A stretch of 64,000 nucleotides of DNA from positions 19,505 to 83,504 of the forward strand of contig JAGYLB010000097.1 in NCBI GenBank assembly GCA_018401055.1, given 5' to 3'. The notes under the pieces are model-generated. The model made no database searches, was not told the origin of the DNA, and saw only the letters and a program-made list of their open reading frames with translations. This document shows positions 48,681-57,801 of the stretch, piece after piece. Positions within the stretch are counted from its first letter, which is position 1. The number at the start of each line of letters is the position of its first letter. This DNA is from Roseicyclus sp. GTDB lineage: Bacteria > Pseudomonadota > Alphaproteobacteria > Rhodobacterales > Rhodobacteraceae. The position numbers and the translations under genes were made by a program.

Positions 48681-51082
48681 GTCACTCTCCAGAAATCAGG
48701 GCGGTCACGATAGTCGGGGCCGACAAGGGCCTCGCCTTTCTCCATGCCGCCCAGGATGGTCACGAGGGGGCCGAGCGCGCTCAGATCGGCGTCAATCACC
48801 ACCGCGCCGCGGTCGTCGCGCACGAGGGCCAGCCGGGAGGCGGAGCCGACACCCAGAAGCACGTCGAGTTCCTTCTCGCTGAGGCCGAGCATCGCGTAAT
48901 CCGCAGCCGAAGCGCGGATGTTGGGCAAGAGAACTTGCGTCGGCACGGCTTCCACGATGGTCTTGCCGGTCCGGGTGCGCTCGAGCTGGCTGGCATACTG
49001 GGTCATCATCACGACGACCGCGTTCTGCTTGCGCGCGGTCACCAGCCAGTTCGAGAGCCGCTCCGCGAAATAGGCATTGTCGAGCGCCTTCCATGCCTCG
49101 TCGATAACAATGATCGTGGGTTTGCGGTCCTCGATCACACGCTCGACCCGGCGGAAGAGATAGGAGAGGACCGCCATGCGTTCCCGCTCACTCTCGGAAT
49201 CGAGGATGCCGGTCAGATCGAAGCCCGCGACGTCAGCGTCGGTGCTGCCCCCGATCTGGAACGTTTCGTCCGCGTTCGCCCCAAAGATCCAGCCATAGCG
49301 GCCATCGGCCGTCCATTCCTGCATCCGCTCGAAGAGATCGCCTTCGTCATCGGTGGAGACGAGGAGCGAGGCGAAGTCCGACCAGTTGCGCAACCCCGCA
49401 TTCCCTGCGCTGGCGTTTTGGCGCACGACCTCCTGCAGGCGGTTGGTCTGCACCGGCGTCAGGGGCCGGTCGCGGCGTTCGAGGAGGCTTGCGAGCCAAT
49501 CGGCCAACCACGCCTGACCGCGGGCGTCGATCTCGGTCTGCAGGGGATTGAGCCCCGTGGGCCGTCCGGCCCGCACGGTCGAATAGCTGCCGCCAAGCGC
49601 GCGGACGGCCATTTCCATGCCGGCGCGGTAGTCGAACACGAAAAGCCGCGCGCCTGCACGCCGGGCCATGGTCATGAGGAACGCCGCCAGCACGGATTTG
49701 CCCGAGCCGGGGCGGCCCAGGATCAGCGTGTGGCCACCTGTGGGCTCACGATCCGGCGCGCCCTGTTCGTGGAAGTTGAAGCGGAACCCGCTGCGCTCGG
49801 GTGTCGGAAAAAGCGTGATCGGCACGCCCCAGGGCACTTCCCTGCCGGTCTTGCCGAGCGGCGTGCGGTGGAAGGTGGCGAGATCGGCGAAGTTGTGGTT
49901 CGTGATCGCAGCCTTGCGGCTGCGCGCCCCGGTATTTCCGGGATGCTGCGCCATGAAATGCGCCCGTGCCCCAAAGGCTTCCGAGATCAGGTTGATGCCG
50001 GAGGTCGCGGAGATGTTGCGGATTTCGGCCGCGATATCGTCAAGGGCGGCTTGACTGCGCGCATAGACCGCCACCGTCATGTGATGCTCGCCGAAGATCA
50101 GGCGTTTGGATTCCAGATCGTCCTGGGCGAGTTCCAACTCCTGCGCGAGGCTGACCGCCCCGTCATTGGCGGCCTGCATTAGGCGCAGCTGCCGCTTGAT
50201 GCGACCCGCCATCATGTTGGCGTTGATCGGCACGAAGGAATGCGTGACCACCATGTCGACAGGCAGGTTCAGCTCGTCGAGCATAAGACTGTCCGTCTTG
50301 GCGGGATAGTTCTTCACCGCGAAGATCGCGCCCAGCTTGTCACCCACGGCGCCATCGGACAGCGCGATCGTCGTGCCGCGAAAGGTGACGCGGGTGTTGG
50401 CGACGTCCTCGGCGATCACGCCGAGGCGCGATCGCGGGAAGAGCGGATGCTCCTCGCCGGTGTTCAGAGATCCGAGAAACCCCAGAAGCTCGCCGCTGCT
50501 GGCGGCAAGCAGGCGCGGCTTCAGCTCATCGAAAGACGACAGCAGAAACCCGACGACCTCGTCGAGCTTGCGCAAGCGGCGGGTCGTGTCCGCCGCATGC
50601 CGGGCACGGAGACGCGCCCAAGCCGAAGGGCAGACGGCTCCCCGTATCGGGTCGCTTCAGCACGGTCAGGGTCAGCGTCTTGTCGCGCAGGCCAGCTGAC
50701 TCAGATGCGCGCGCCAGCGCTGATCGACGGCGGCAGCGAACCCCTCGCCCGGGATGGGCGGCAGGGTCACATCGACCGCTTTCGAGACTTTGTGGAGGTA
50801 GAAGGAGAACTCCGTCCCCACTTGTGCGACGATGCCCGCCAAGAGTCCGCCGATCCGGTCGAGATGGGCATCCTCGCTCGTGGTACTGTTCACTCCTTCG
50901 AGCCGGATGCATTGCATCAGCTCGTTGCCGCGGGTCCGGATCGTCCGATCGGTCACGAGGCTCACATAGGGCAGCATGGACGAGAGCCGCTTCTCGCCCT
51001 TGACCCATGCCGGCAGCGCGGTCAGCGGATCGAGCGCGTCTGTCACTTCTGGCACGTCATCGGCAATTCCATCACGGGGCAT
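48677..51082 (-). CDS. virB4: Type IV secretion ATPase VirB4, short compensated frame break
   Basis: About 801 residues, the largest motor ATPase of the system. The N-terminal domain includes SMLPYVSLVTDRTIRTRGNELMQCIRLEGV. The CagE/TrbE part contains KRQLRLMQAANDGAVSLAQELE. Walker A is GRPGSGKSVLAAFLM, followed by LFVFDYRAGMEMAVRALGG. Walker B is TIIVIDEAWKALDNAYFAERLSNWLVTARKQNAVVVMMTQ. Between about 50690 and 50605 the reading frame leaves and returns (two compensating indels; the middle part reads LRDKTLTLTVLKRPDTGSRLPFGLG). It begins inside the virB3 end (11-bp overlap). Confidence 0.92.
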
Positions 51083-51350
51083 AGCTGTCGCCCCCGTGAA
51101 GCTTGCGGTTCGTCGTGGGCGGGGTTTCCTGCAAGGTGATCACCAGGACATCGAGGAAGTTCGGATCCCAGTCCGCGGCCTTCCAGAGCGCCGGCCAGGC
51201 CAGCCCCGCGAAGACGGCCACCACCCAGCTCTGCACCCAGAGGAACAGGAGCGTCGAGCCGAAGAGCCAGACCATGGCGTACATGATCGGCAAGCCCATC
51301 AGCTTGGGTGGCCTGAGAAGGCCGATGAACACGCGGGACTGGTCGGACAT
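51072..51350 (-). CDS. virB3: Type IV secretion protein VirB3
   Basis: 92 residues with one or two hydrophobic helices (LPIMYAMVWLFGSTLLFLWVQSWVVAVFAGLAW). The N-terminus VFIGLLRPPKLMGLP is typical of VirB3, an inner-membrane protein working with VirB4; in some systems the two are fused. The start at 51350 lies 7 bp after the virB2 stop. The frame is intact. Confidence 0.88.
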   Translation of the reverse strand: MSDQSRVFIGLLRPPKLMGLPIMYAMVWLFGSTLLFLWVQSWVVAVFAGLAWPALWKAADWDPNFLDVLVITLQETPPTTNRKLHGGDSYAP

Positions 51351-51357
51351 GATCAAC

Positions 51358-51651
51358 CTACGGGGTCGTCCAGATGGCAGCGACGATGGTGGGTGCCGCG
51401 GCGATACCCGCGATTGCAACCACGACCCAGAGCGCCTGACGGAAGTCGAGGATGCCGAAGAGCCAGGAAAGGAACACTCCGATCAGCGCAAGCGTGCCGA
51501 TCACGATGCCCAAGGGACCGGTGATCGCATCGACGATGCCTTGCAGAAGAGTCTGCACCGGCGAGAGGTCGATACTTTGCGCCAGTGCCGGGCCAGCCAG
51601 CACGATGAGAGCCATCGCGCCGAGCGCGACAAAGGAAGATTTGGACGTCAC
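51358..51651 (-). CDS. virB2: VirB2/TrbC-like major pilin
   Basis: 97 residues. A long signal peptide ends at AGPALAQS. The mature part has two hydrophobic segments (ITGPLGIVIGTLALIGVFLSWLFG and ALWVVVAIAGIAAAPTIVAAIW) around a short polar loop, the classic VirB2 layout. The pilin inserts in the inner membrane and is then built into the conjugative pilus. It overlaps the transglycosylase gene by 4 bp. The frame is intact. Confidence 0.88.
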   Translation of the reverse strand: MTSKSSFVALGAMALIVLAGPALAQSIDLSPVQTLLQGIVDAITGPLGIVIGTLALIGVFLSWLFGILDFRQALWVVVAIAGIAAAPTIVAAIWTTP

Positions 51652-52421
51652 GAAAGGTCTCCTCTCAGCCGCTGGAACACGGCTGTCACACGGGCCACAT
51701 GGCCTTGTGTTTCTCGAAAGGGGGGAACGCCGCCATGGCGGGTGATCGCATGGGGACCGGCATTGTAGGCCGCAAGCGCCAGCGCGGGATCGCCGAACTG
51801 CTCGAGCATCATCAACAGGTATCGCGCCGAGCCGTCGAGGTTCTGGGCGATGTCATGGGGGTCAACACCGAGATCGCGGGCAGTGTCGGGCATCAGTTGA
51901 CCGAGTCCGATGGCTCCAACCGGGCTCAGCGCACGCGGGTTATAGGCGCTCTCAACCTCGATATTGGCGCGGTAGAAGAGCGTCCAGTCTGGTGACCGAG
52001 CAGACCTGCCTGACGCAGCGCTGTCGTGGCTGCCGTAGCGCAGCGCCGTGGTCTCGATGGCGTGGAGGATTTCAGGTGAGGCGCGGACCGCGCGCGGGGC
52101 GACCGCTGCTGCAGCCGTCACATCGCTCAGGGGATCATCATCCTCGCGGGACTGCGGCGCTGCAAAAAGAAAGAGGCGATCTGGAAGGGGCCCATTCCGG
52201 GCATCGTCGTCGCCGGTGAACGAGCGCAGGCTGCTCGTGGTCTCGGCAGTGTCGATCAGTCGGCCATCGGGGCTGACCTGGAAGATGAAACCGTCGGCAA
52301 AGGCCAGGGGTGCTGAACAAACACCTGTACCCAATGCAACGACGAGCGCAAATGCGCGGTCAGTTGTCCTTGACCAGAACCGGGCCGGTTCGTGGCTCGG
52401 GCGTGCGCCCGGGTGCTGCAT
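51648..52421 (-). CDS. virB1: VirB1-type lytic transglycosylase
   Basis: About 257 residues. A signal sequence (FALVVALGTGVCSAPLAFAD) precedes a region with a proline/alanine linker. The C-terminal SLT domain has YRANIEVESAYNPRALSPVGAIGLGQLMPDTARDLG, with the catalytic Glu in EVES, and ALAAYNAGPHAITRHGGVPPFRETQGHVARV. It cuts peptidoglycan so that the apparatus can cross. The start at 52421 overlaps the preceding gene by 62 bp; a later non-ATG start after that gene's stop is possible. The frame is intact. Confidence 0.85.
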   Translation of the reverse strand: MQHPGARPSHEPARFWSRTTDRAFALVVALGTGVCSAPLAFADGFIFQVSPDGRLIDTAETTSSLRSFTGDDDARNGPLPDRLFLFAAPQSREDDDPLSDVTAAAAVAPRAVRASPEILHAIETTALRYGSHDSAASGRSARSPDWTLFYRANIEVESAYNPRALSPVGAIGLGQLMPDTARDLGVDPHDIAQNLDGSARYLLMMLEQFGDPALALAAYNAGPHAITRHGGVPPFRETQGHVARVTAVFQRLRGDLS

Positions 52422-52719
52422 GGCGCTCGCGGGCGCCTTCGATGAGCGGGATGCTGGCAGTCGTGCAGCCCATGTCGGCAAGGAAGCTGACAAGACCGAC
52501 AATCGTCTTGAACTCGCGAACCTTGAGATAGCTACGGCTCGTGACGAGCATCTTGTCGTCACGCCCGTCCTCAGCAACGGCACGGATGACCCATGTGCCG
52601 TACCAACTGTTATGGCGCTTCTCAGCGCCATCCTTGCAGACCACCTCGATGAGGTAGTGTTCGGCCAGCAGGCCGCGCAATCCGTCTTCTGTAACCACAT
52701 TCGGTGCTTCTTCTATCAT
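52360..52719 (-). CDS. Unknown protein, first gene of the secretion operon
   Basis: 119 residues, soluble, no signal peptide. It begins MIEEAPNVVTEDGLRGLLAEHYLIEVVCKDGAEKRH and has a central YGTWVIRAVAEDGRDDKMLVTSR, then a Pro-rich tail ending RTGPVLVKDN. GGGAAGG precedes the ATG at 52719. It is the promoter-proximal gene and may act in regulation or in the cytoplasm; no family is recognised. The regulatory motif at 52794 lies 75 bp upstream. Confidence 0.6.
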   Translation of the reverse strand: MIEEAPNVVTEDGLRGLLAEHYLIEVVCKDGAEKRHNSWYGTWVIRAVAEDGRDDKMLVTSRSYLKVREFKTIVGLVSFLADMGCTTASIPLIEGARERHAAPGRTPEPRTGPVLVKDN

Positions 52720-52762
52720 GGCCTTCCCTTGGGTCCTTTCCTGCCTGAGGTGCAGTACCGGT

Positions 52763-52819
52763 CCCACGGGTTCGAAACACCGTGGGCGATACAATACAAC
52801 ATAAACGTTAGCAAGACAA
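52763..52819 (-). promoter_or_regulatory. Probable promoter and leader of the secretion operon, with shared 21-bp motif
   Basis: On the minus strand TTGCT-AACGTTTA-TGTTGTAT (52814-52794) matches the motif found before two other accessory genes; the match to the copy at 58.65 kb extends on through TGTATCGCC. A sigma-70-like pair TTGTCT-N17-TATTGT overlaps it. CCCACG...CGTGGG (52763-52786) could form a small hairpin in the leader. The region lies 44-100 bp before the first start codon. Confidence 0.5.
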
Positions 52820-52937
52820 TAATAACGACTTGACGAAGATCGCCTTGCTTCGATAAGAGTGATACCCGACAGATCGACAATCTTAAAGGCGGCAAAGAAG
52901 TTTTGCCCTGCACATAAACTGTGCGCGCAATATAACC

Positions 52938-53189
52938 TTGACGCTGCTGATCCTGGGCGTGGGAGCGGCCGGTCCGGCTGCTGCCTGCATTTCCCCTGAG
53001 CGACCGTTTCTTCCCCAGTCTCAAGAGGACATGCGCACCTACGCGGACCTCATCCGGGGGGATTTCGAGGCCTACATCGCCGATGTTCAGGACTACTTCC
53101 GTTGTCTCGATGAGGAACGCGCGCGGGCCTTTATCGAGGCGAGGAAAGTGAGCGAGGAATACGGGCGGTTCATCGAGGCTGTCGAGTAG
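52938..53189 (+). CDS. Small exported protein, unknown
   Basis: 83 residues starting with TTG. A signal peptide MTLLILGVGAAGPAAACISP is followed by a helical, charged mature part (EDMRTYADLIRGDFEAYIADVQDYFRCLDEERARAFIEAR) with one Cys at about residue 17 and one at about 57. The hydrophobic N-terminus plus Cys could also be a lipobox. It is divergent from the secretion operon and shares its regulatory region. No family is recognised; the start is not certain. Confidence 0.5.
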   Translation: MTLLILGVGAAGPAAACISPERPFLPQSQEDMRTYADLIRGDFEAYIADVQDYFRCLDEERARAFIEARKVSEEYGRFIEAVE

Positions 53190-53368
53190 CCCCCTTCCCG
53201 CTGGCACTGGGCGCCCCTGATCCTGTGCCGATGATACATCGATGATTTTGTTGGAGCATGTTCGGCCTGGATCACGTCCAAGGCCGCACGCATCGGTTGC
53301 CTATGCGGCGGCCATGCGGTTCAATCAGAGTTCGTCTCCGGCCAATTTACCGAAAGGATTTACGCCCC

Positions 53369-54370
53369 GTGTCACTGCGTTTCTGGCAACGTATCCGTCT
53401 TGCGCCCGGGGTGACGCTGAACCTCTCGAAATCGACGGCCTCTCTGTCGTTCGGACCGCGCGGTGCCAAATACACCGTCAGCCCCCGTGGAAACCGCGCC
53501 ACACTCGGGCTGCCGGGAACGGGCCTCTTCTACACCATCCAGGACCGCAAGGGCGCGCATGCAGCCACCCTAACGCGGGACAAGCTGTCCCTCGGGTTTT
53601 TCCGAAGGCTTGTGACACCACCCGAGGAAAAGGCCTTCATAGACGGGCTGCGTGCGCTCAACGAGGGTGATGAGAATGCGGCACTGTCACAGCTGGAAGC
53701 CGCACGCGATCTGCCCGACGCGGCCTGGATGGCCGGCATGATCCGCTTGAAGCAGGAGGCATTTGCGCAGGCGCGCGCGCATCTAGAAAGCGCAATTGCG
53801 GCGGGCGACAGGCTCGGCGCGCTGTTCGCGAAATATGATCTCGCGCCCCAAATCACCCTGCCGATCGCCAAGGGCATCTTTGCGCATATCTCCCCCACCG
53901 AGCGCGGCACACGGCTTGCGCTGGTGGAACTGTGCGAGGCCAGCGGAGACGCCGAAGGCGCGGCGCAGCATCTCGAGCCGCTGATGGTCATCGCACCAGA
54001 AGATCCCGTGGTGCTTTTGTCCTTCGCCCAGATCGCGCTCGACACACCCCAAGATCACGACCTGCTCGACCGGGTGATCGCCTTGACCGTCGCCACCAAG
54101 AACGAGACACCCATTGACACGGGCATTCTGCTTTACCGGGCTCGGGCGCTCGCCGCCCGCGGCCTGCCCGACGCCGCCATCGAGGTGCTGACCCGCGCTG
54201 GCCGCCGCCGCAAGGACCGCCCCGATCGTCTCCTCCACCAGATCCGTCATGACCGCGCGGAACTTTACGAACGCGGGGGTCGCAAGGCCCAGGCACGGCG
54301 TGAGTTCGAGAAGCTCTACGTGGAGGCACCGGAGTTTGAAGGCTTGGCAGAGAGACTGGGGTTGCGGTGA
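53369..54370 (+). CDS. DUF4236 domain protein with TPR-like repeats
   Basis: 333 residues. The N-terminal 55 residues are a DUF4236 domain: LRFWQRIRLAPGVTLNLSKSTASLSFGPRGAKYTVSPRGNRATLGLPGTGLFYT. The remainder is all-helical, with TPR-like alternation (ALNEGDENAALSQLEAARDLPDAAW, QARAHLESAIAAGDRLGALFAKYDL, ARGLPDAAIEVLTRAGRR, KAQARREFEKLYVEAPEF). I chose GTG 53369 because DUF4236 begins exactly there and AAAGGA precedes it. No signal peptide or membrane helix is seen. DUF4236 has no established function; the TPR part suggests protein-protein contacts. Confidence 0.75.
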   Translation: MSLRFWQRIRLAPGVTLNLSKSTASLSFGPRGAKYTVSPRGNRATLGLPGTGLFYTIQDRKGAHAATLTRDKLSLGFFRRLVTPPEEKAFIDGLRALNEGDENAALSQLEAARDLPDAAWMAGMIRLKQEAFAQARAHLESAIAAGDRLGALFAKYDLAPQITLPIAKGIFAHISPTERGTRLALVELCEASGDAEGAAQHLEPLMVIAPEDPVVLLSFAQIALDTPQDHDLLDRVIALTVATKNETPIDTGILLYRARALAARGLPDAAIEVLTRAGRRRKDRPDRLLHQIRHDRAELYERGGRKAQARREFEKLYVEAPEFEGLAERLGLR

Positions 54371-54614
54371 ATCGTTCGACGCGATGGGCGGCAAGTGTGA
54401 ATTCGCTGCTGTCGCGAGCCCGCAGGGGAGTAACCCAAGGAAGCTGACATTCGCCATGCGCAACATGCGAGCTACCCGCTGAGTCGCCGCATGACTGCAT
54501 CGAGGCGAAACTGGACGGTCGGTGGATGTTGTTTTCACCGAAACGGACAATGTCCACAAGATGTGCTAGGGTGCGGTTTGACCCGCTCGGGTCTGGTTCT
54601 GGCGGGAGGTTTGA

Positions 54615-55532
54615 TTGCGTATTGCGACCATGGCTACCGGAGGGATCGGCGGTTTCCTTGCCGTGAAACTTTCCAACAGCGGGCACGAGGTAGCGACGAT
54701 AGCGCGCGGCGCGCATCTTGCGGCCATTCGCAAGAATGGCCTGACGCTCGAGAGTTCTTCGCGAACCGAAGCCTGTCGGCCCTGGATCGCGACGAGCGAT
54801 CCTGTCGAGGTTGGCCCGGTTGATGTGATCGTGTTCGGCGTAAAGGGCGATGCCTTGGAAGAGGCCGCGCGGGCTTGCCTTCCGATGCTTGGTCCAGCGA
54901 CCGTCGTGGTGCCGTTTCTCAACGGCGTCGAGGCATCGGATCGGCTGATAGATATCCTGTCCGAGGCGCATGTCGCAAACGGCGTTGCCCGCGTTTCCAC
55001 GACAATCGCCGCGCCCGGCGTCATCAGGCAAACGGGTGAGTTCAATTCGTTCCTGTTTGCCGAGCGCGACAGCAATCCGTCCGAGCGAATTGATGCCTTG
55101 AGACAGGCAATCGATGATGCCGGTTCCTCGGCACCGCCCACGGACGATATCGTCAGTGATCTCTGGTCGAAATTCATCCTGTTTTCAGCACTTTCCGGAG
55201 TCACGGCCGCAGGGCGCTGCACGATAGGCGACATTGTTTCGATACCACAACTCGGCGACCTGTTCCGAGGCGTCGTCTCCGAGACGGCCTCGATCGGGCG
55301 TGCCCTCGGTGTCACGATCGAAACCGGCATCGAGGAAAAGATCTGGTCGTCGATGCATGAGTTTCCCTCGAACGGCCGAGCGTCTACGGCGATCGACCTT
55401 GAACATGGCCGTTCGCTCGAAATCGACTGGATTTCCGGCGCGGCGGCCAGGCTTGCGCAGACGGCTGGCGTCGAAGCCCCTCTGAACGCCGCCCTGTATG
55501 CGCTTTTGCTACCCTATAAAAACGGCTGCTGA
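54615..55532 (+). CDS. Ketopantoate reductase-like (ApbA/PanE family) oxidoreductase
   Basis: 305 residues beginning at a TTG with GGGAGG just upstream. The Rossmann start reads MRIATMATGGIGGFLAVKLSNSGHEVATIARG, so the usual GAGAIG glycine motif is here ATGGIGG. Further family blocks are VDVIVFGVKGDALEEAAR, VVPFLNGVEASDRL, LWSKFILFSALSGVTAAGR and SSMHEFPSNGRASTAIDLEHGRSLEIDW. The family reduces 2-dehydropantoate, but many such paralogues act on other 2-oxo acids. Its neighbours give no clue. The frame is intact. Confidence 0.8.
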   Translation: MRIATMATGGIGGFLAVKLSNSGHEVATIARGAHLAAIRKNGLTLESSSRTEACRPWIATSDPVEVGPVDVIVFGVKGDALEEAARACLPMLGPATVVVPFLNGVEASDRLIDILSEAHVANGVARVSTTIAAPGVIRQTGEFNSFLFAERDSNPSERIDALRQAIDDAGSSAPPTDDIVSDLWSKFILFSALSGVTAAGRCTIGDIVSIPQLGDLFRGVVSETASIGRALGVTIETGIEEKIWSSMHEFPSNGRASTAIDLEHGRSLEIDWISGAAARLAQTAGVEAPLNAALYALLLPYKNGC

Positions 55533-55696
55533 ACGTCGGGCCGGTCTGCACAGCCGCCACGCGCCATCTCAAAATCGCTGCGCGAGGCACCAATGTCCGG
55601 TCTGGTGAAGCTGCGTTGCAGCGTCGCAACTGACTGCGGAGGTTGGCTCTGGGCGGGCTGCGTCGAGGCGGAGCCCACCAGCTCAAACATCCGATC

Positions 55697-55888
55697 CTAC
55701 CTGTTCCTCCAACGTTGAACAGTCCGAACCAGATCCGGGCCAGCGCTCCATCCCCAAGCGGCCCCTATGGCTGTAAAGACCACCACTCCTGCGATCGCCC
55801 CGAAGATGCCACCGACTATGCCGGTGCCGCCACCTACTATGAAACCTAGAAGTGCCCCTGAGAGGCTGCCCAGTACTCTTGTTTTCAT
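55697..55888 (-). CDS. Small glycine-rich membrane protein
   Basis: 63 residues with two hydrophobic segments rich in Gly (GSLSGALLGFIVGGGTGIVGGIFGAIAGVVVFTAIGAAWGWSAG) and a basic C-terminus. The GxxxG-type spacing suggests glycine-zipper helices packing in the inner membrane. No family is recognised. It is isolated, with 164 bp before the upstream plus-strand gene end and 228 bp to the Lrp gene end, and nothing else is seen in these gaps. Confidence 0.45.
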   Translation of the reverse strand: MKTRVLGSLSGALLGFIVGGGTGIVGGIFGAIAGVVVFTAIGAAWGWSAGPDLVRTVQRWRNR

Positions 55889-56116
55889 ATCGTCCTCGCG
55901 CTTTCTTGGACCCTAGCCGTATCGTCCGGTCTTGGGAAGCTGCAGTGCAGCATGCCACCGACACGACCGGTCGGTATGGGCCGGGTGCGTCGTCCGATGC
56001 CGGCTGATGCTCAACTGACCCATTGCTGCGCTGCCGTAAGTCAGCTGCGAGCCCAATTCAGTCATTTCCCACGCCATATCTGACGCGTGGCCGAGAAGGC
56101 GTTAGGACGGATGCAG

Positions 56117-56587
56117 CTAAATGGGGATCTCGTTAGAATACTTGATCCTCTGCATCGGGATTTCGGTCTTGACGCTTTGAACCCCCGGAAGGGCGTTCAG
56201 ATACTCGATCTGAAAGCGCCGGTAGGCTGTGATGTCGGCGGCCAGAATGCGCAGAAGGAAGTCGCAATCCCCCGCCATCAGGTGGCATTCCACTACATTT
56301 TGTAGGCGCTGCACTTCCTTGGTGAACCGTTCAACTGTCGCCTCGTCCTGTCCGGTCAGCCAGACGCGGGTGAAGAATGTCATGCCAAGGCCGAGGGTGT
56401 CGGGGTTCAGGATCGCCGTGTATCGTTCGATGATGCCGGCAGCCTCCATGTTGCGTATACGCCGAAGGCAAGGGGTTTGCGATAGCCCGACCTGGTCGGC
56501 GATCTCGTTGCTGGTCTGCTTGCAGTCTTTCTGCAGCAGGCGAAGGATCTTCCGGTCGATATCGTCGAGGACGTGCTGCATGGTCAT
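56117..56587 (-). CDS. Lrp/AsnC-family transcriptional regulator
   Basis: About 156 residues. The N-terminal HTH (LDDIDRKILRLLQKDCKQTSNEIADQVGLSQTPCLRRIRNMEAAGII) is followed by a RAM effector domain (VVECHLMAGDCDFLLRILAADITAYRRFQIEYLNALPGVQSVKTEIPM). The RAM fold usually binds amino acids. I chose ATG 56587 because GGAAGCGAG precedes it; an ATG at 56599 is the alternative. It is divergent from the following dehydrogenase gene (about 150 bp between the starts) and is its likely regulator. The frame is intact. Confidence 0.88.
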   Translation of the reverse strand: MTMQHVLDDIDRKILRLLQKDCKQTSNEIADQVGLSQTPCLRRIRNMEAAGIIERYTAILNPDTLGLGMTFFTRVWLTGQDEATVERFTKEVQRLQNVVECHLMAGDCDFLLRILAADITAYRRFQIEYLNALPGVQSVKTEIPMQRIKYSNEIPI

Positions 56588-56737
56588 GCTCGCTTCCATT
56601 GGCGCGTTGCGCCATTAATGCATTGCCTAACGGCGTTTTGCACTCACAATTTACGGTTTCATACCTCAGTTTGGAAAAAAACACCTCCGATCAAGTGCCA
56701 TACTCTAATTCGCACTGGCAAATGGATCGGAGGGATC

Positions 56738-57601
56738 ATGGAAAAGGTCGGTTTCATCGGGTTGGGCACCATGGGATTGCCCATGGCGCGGAACCTCGCG
56801 CTGGATGGCGTTGCGCTGAACGTCTGGAACAGGACGCACAAGGCCCCGGACGTCTTCCCCGGCGGATGCGATGTTGCATTTGCCCGATCCCCACGGGCCG
56901 TTCTGCGCGGCTCGCGGACCTCCATTCTCATGCTGCTGAACCAAGACGCCGTCGATGCCGTGCTGGAGCGGGACACGGCCGCCTTCGCCGAGAATGTGCG
57001 GGGCAAGACGATCATCGGCATGGGCTCCGTCGATCCCAGCTATTCGGTGGCACTGGCCGACGACATAGCACAGGCGGGTGGGGCCTATCTCGAAGCGCCG
57101 GTGTCCGGCTCGCGGGTGCCTGCGGAGAAAGGCCAGCTTGTCTGTCTGCTGGGGGGTGATCGCGCGGTGGTCGAGGCGGCGGCCCCTCTCTTGCGCCCCA
57201 TGTGCAAGGATCAGATCCATTGCGGGGCCGCCGGGGATGCCTTGCGCATGAAACTGGCGATCAACCTCTACCTTTGCTCCAGCCTCGTCGCCTTGGCCGA
57301 GGCGACCAATTTTGCACGCAAGGCCGGCCTTCCGTTGGACAAGTTCAAGCAAGCCGTGACGGCAGGCCCCCTCAGCAGCGATTTCGTGACCCTCAAACTG
57401 CCCAAGATGATCGACAGCGATTTCACGGTGCAGGCCGGTGTGGCAGACGCGCATACGAGCACCTGCCTGATCCGAACAGAAGCGGCGCGCCTGTGCTCGG
57501 CAACGCCACAACTCGACGTCAGCTCAGACCTTTACGCAAGGGCGGTGGAAGCGCTTGGCCCCAAGGTCGATATGTCGAGCGTGATAGCGGTACTCAGTTA
57601 G
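56738..57601 (+). CDS. 3-hydroxyisobutyrate-dehydrogenase-family NAD(P)-dependent oxidoreductase
   Basis: 287 residues. The Rossmann motif GFIGLGTMGLPMARNL is at residues 5-20. YLEAPVSGSRVPAEKGQLVCLLGG is the substrate-binding segment, AGDALRMKLAINLYL contains the catalytic Lys, and DFTVQAGVADAHT is in the C-terminal domain. Members act on beta-hydroxy acids, including 3-hydroxyisobutyrate, tartronate semialdehyde and glyoxylate. A GGAGGGATC sequence precedes the ATG. An Lrp gene on the other strand suggests amino-acid-derived substrate control. The frame is intact. Confidence 0.85.
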   Translation: MEKVGFIGLGTMGLPMARNLALDGVALNVWNRTHKAPDVFPGGCDVAFARSPRAVLRGSRTSILMLLNQDAVDAVLERDTAAFAENVRGKTIIGMGSVDPSYSVALADDIAQAGGAYLEAPVSGSRVPAEKGQLVCLLGGDRAVVEAAAPLLRPMCKDQIHCGAAGDALRMKLAINLYLCSSLVALAEATNFARKAGLPLDKFKQAVTAGPLSSDFVTLKLPKMIDSDFTVQAGVADAHTSTCLIRTEAARLCSATPQLDVSSDLYARAVEALGPKVDMSSVIAVLS

Positions 57602-57801
57602 AAAGGGCAGACCTTAAGAGATTTGCCAAATCCTCCTTGGCAACGTGGTGACCGCCCGACGGCAGCTCCGTCCCGCTCTGCTGTCATTCGCTGATTGAAA
57701 ATGCCGCGCGAGAGCGTGAATGGCCGCTTCGACGGTCCGCACCGCAGCATTGGCTGGGTCGACCAGCGGCGGCTTTGGGCCGGGCGCATCAATTGTGGCG
57801 C

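Noticed and set aside
57602..57801. A possible C-terminal gene remnant on the minus strand (TVEAAIHALARHFQ, then ELPSGGHHVAKEDLANLL in another frame)
   Set aside because: It reads like protein but I recognise no family, it needs a frame change and has no start; too weak to annotate.
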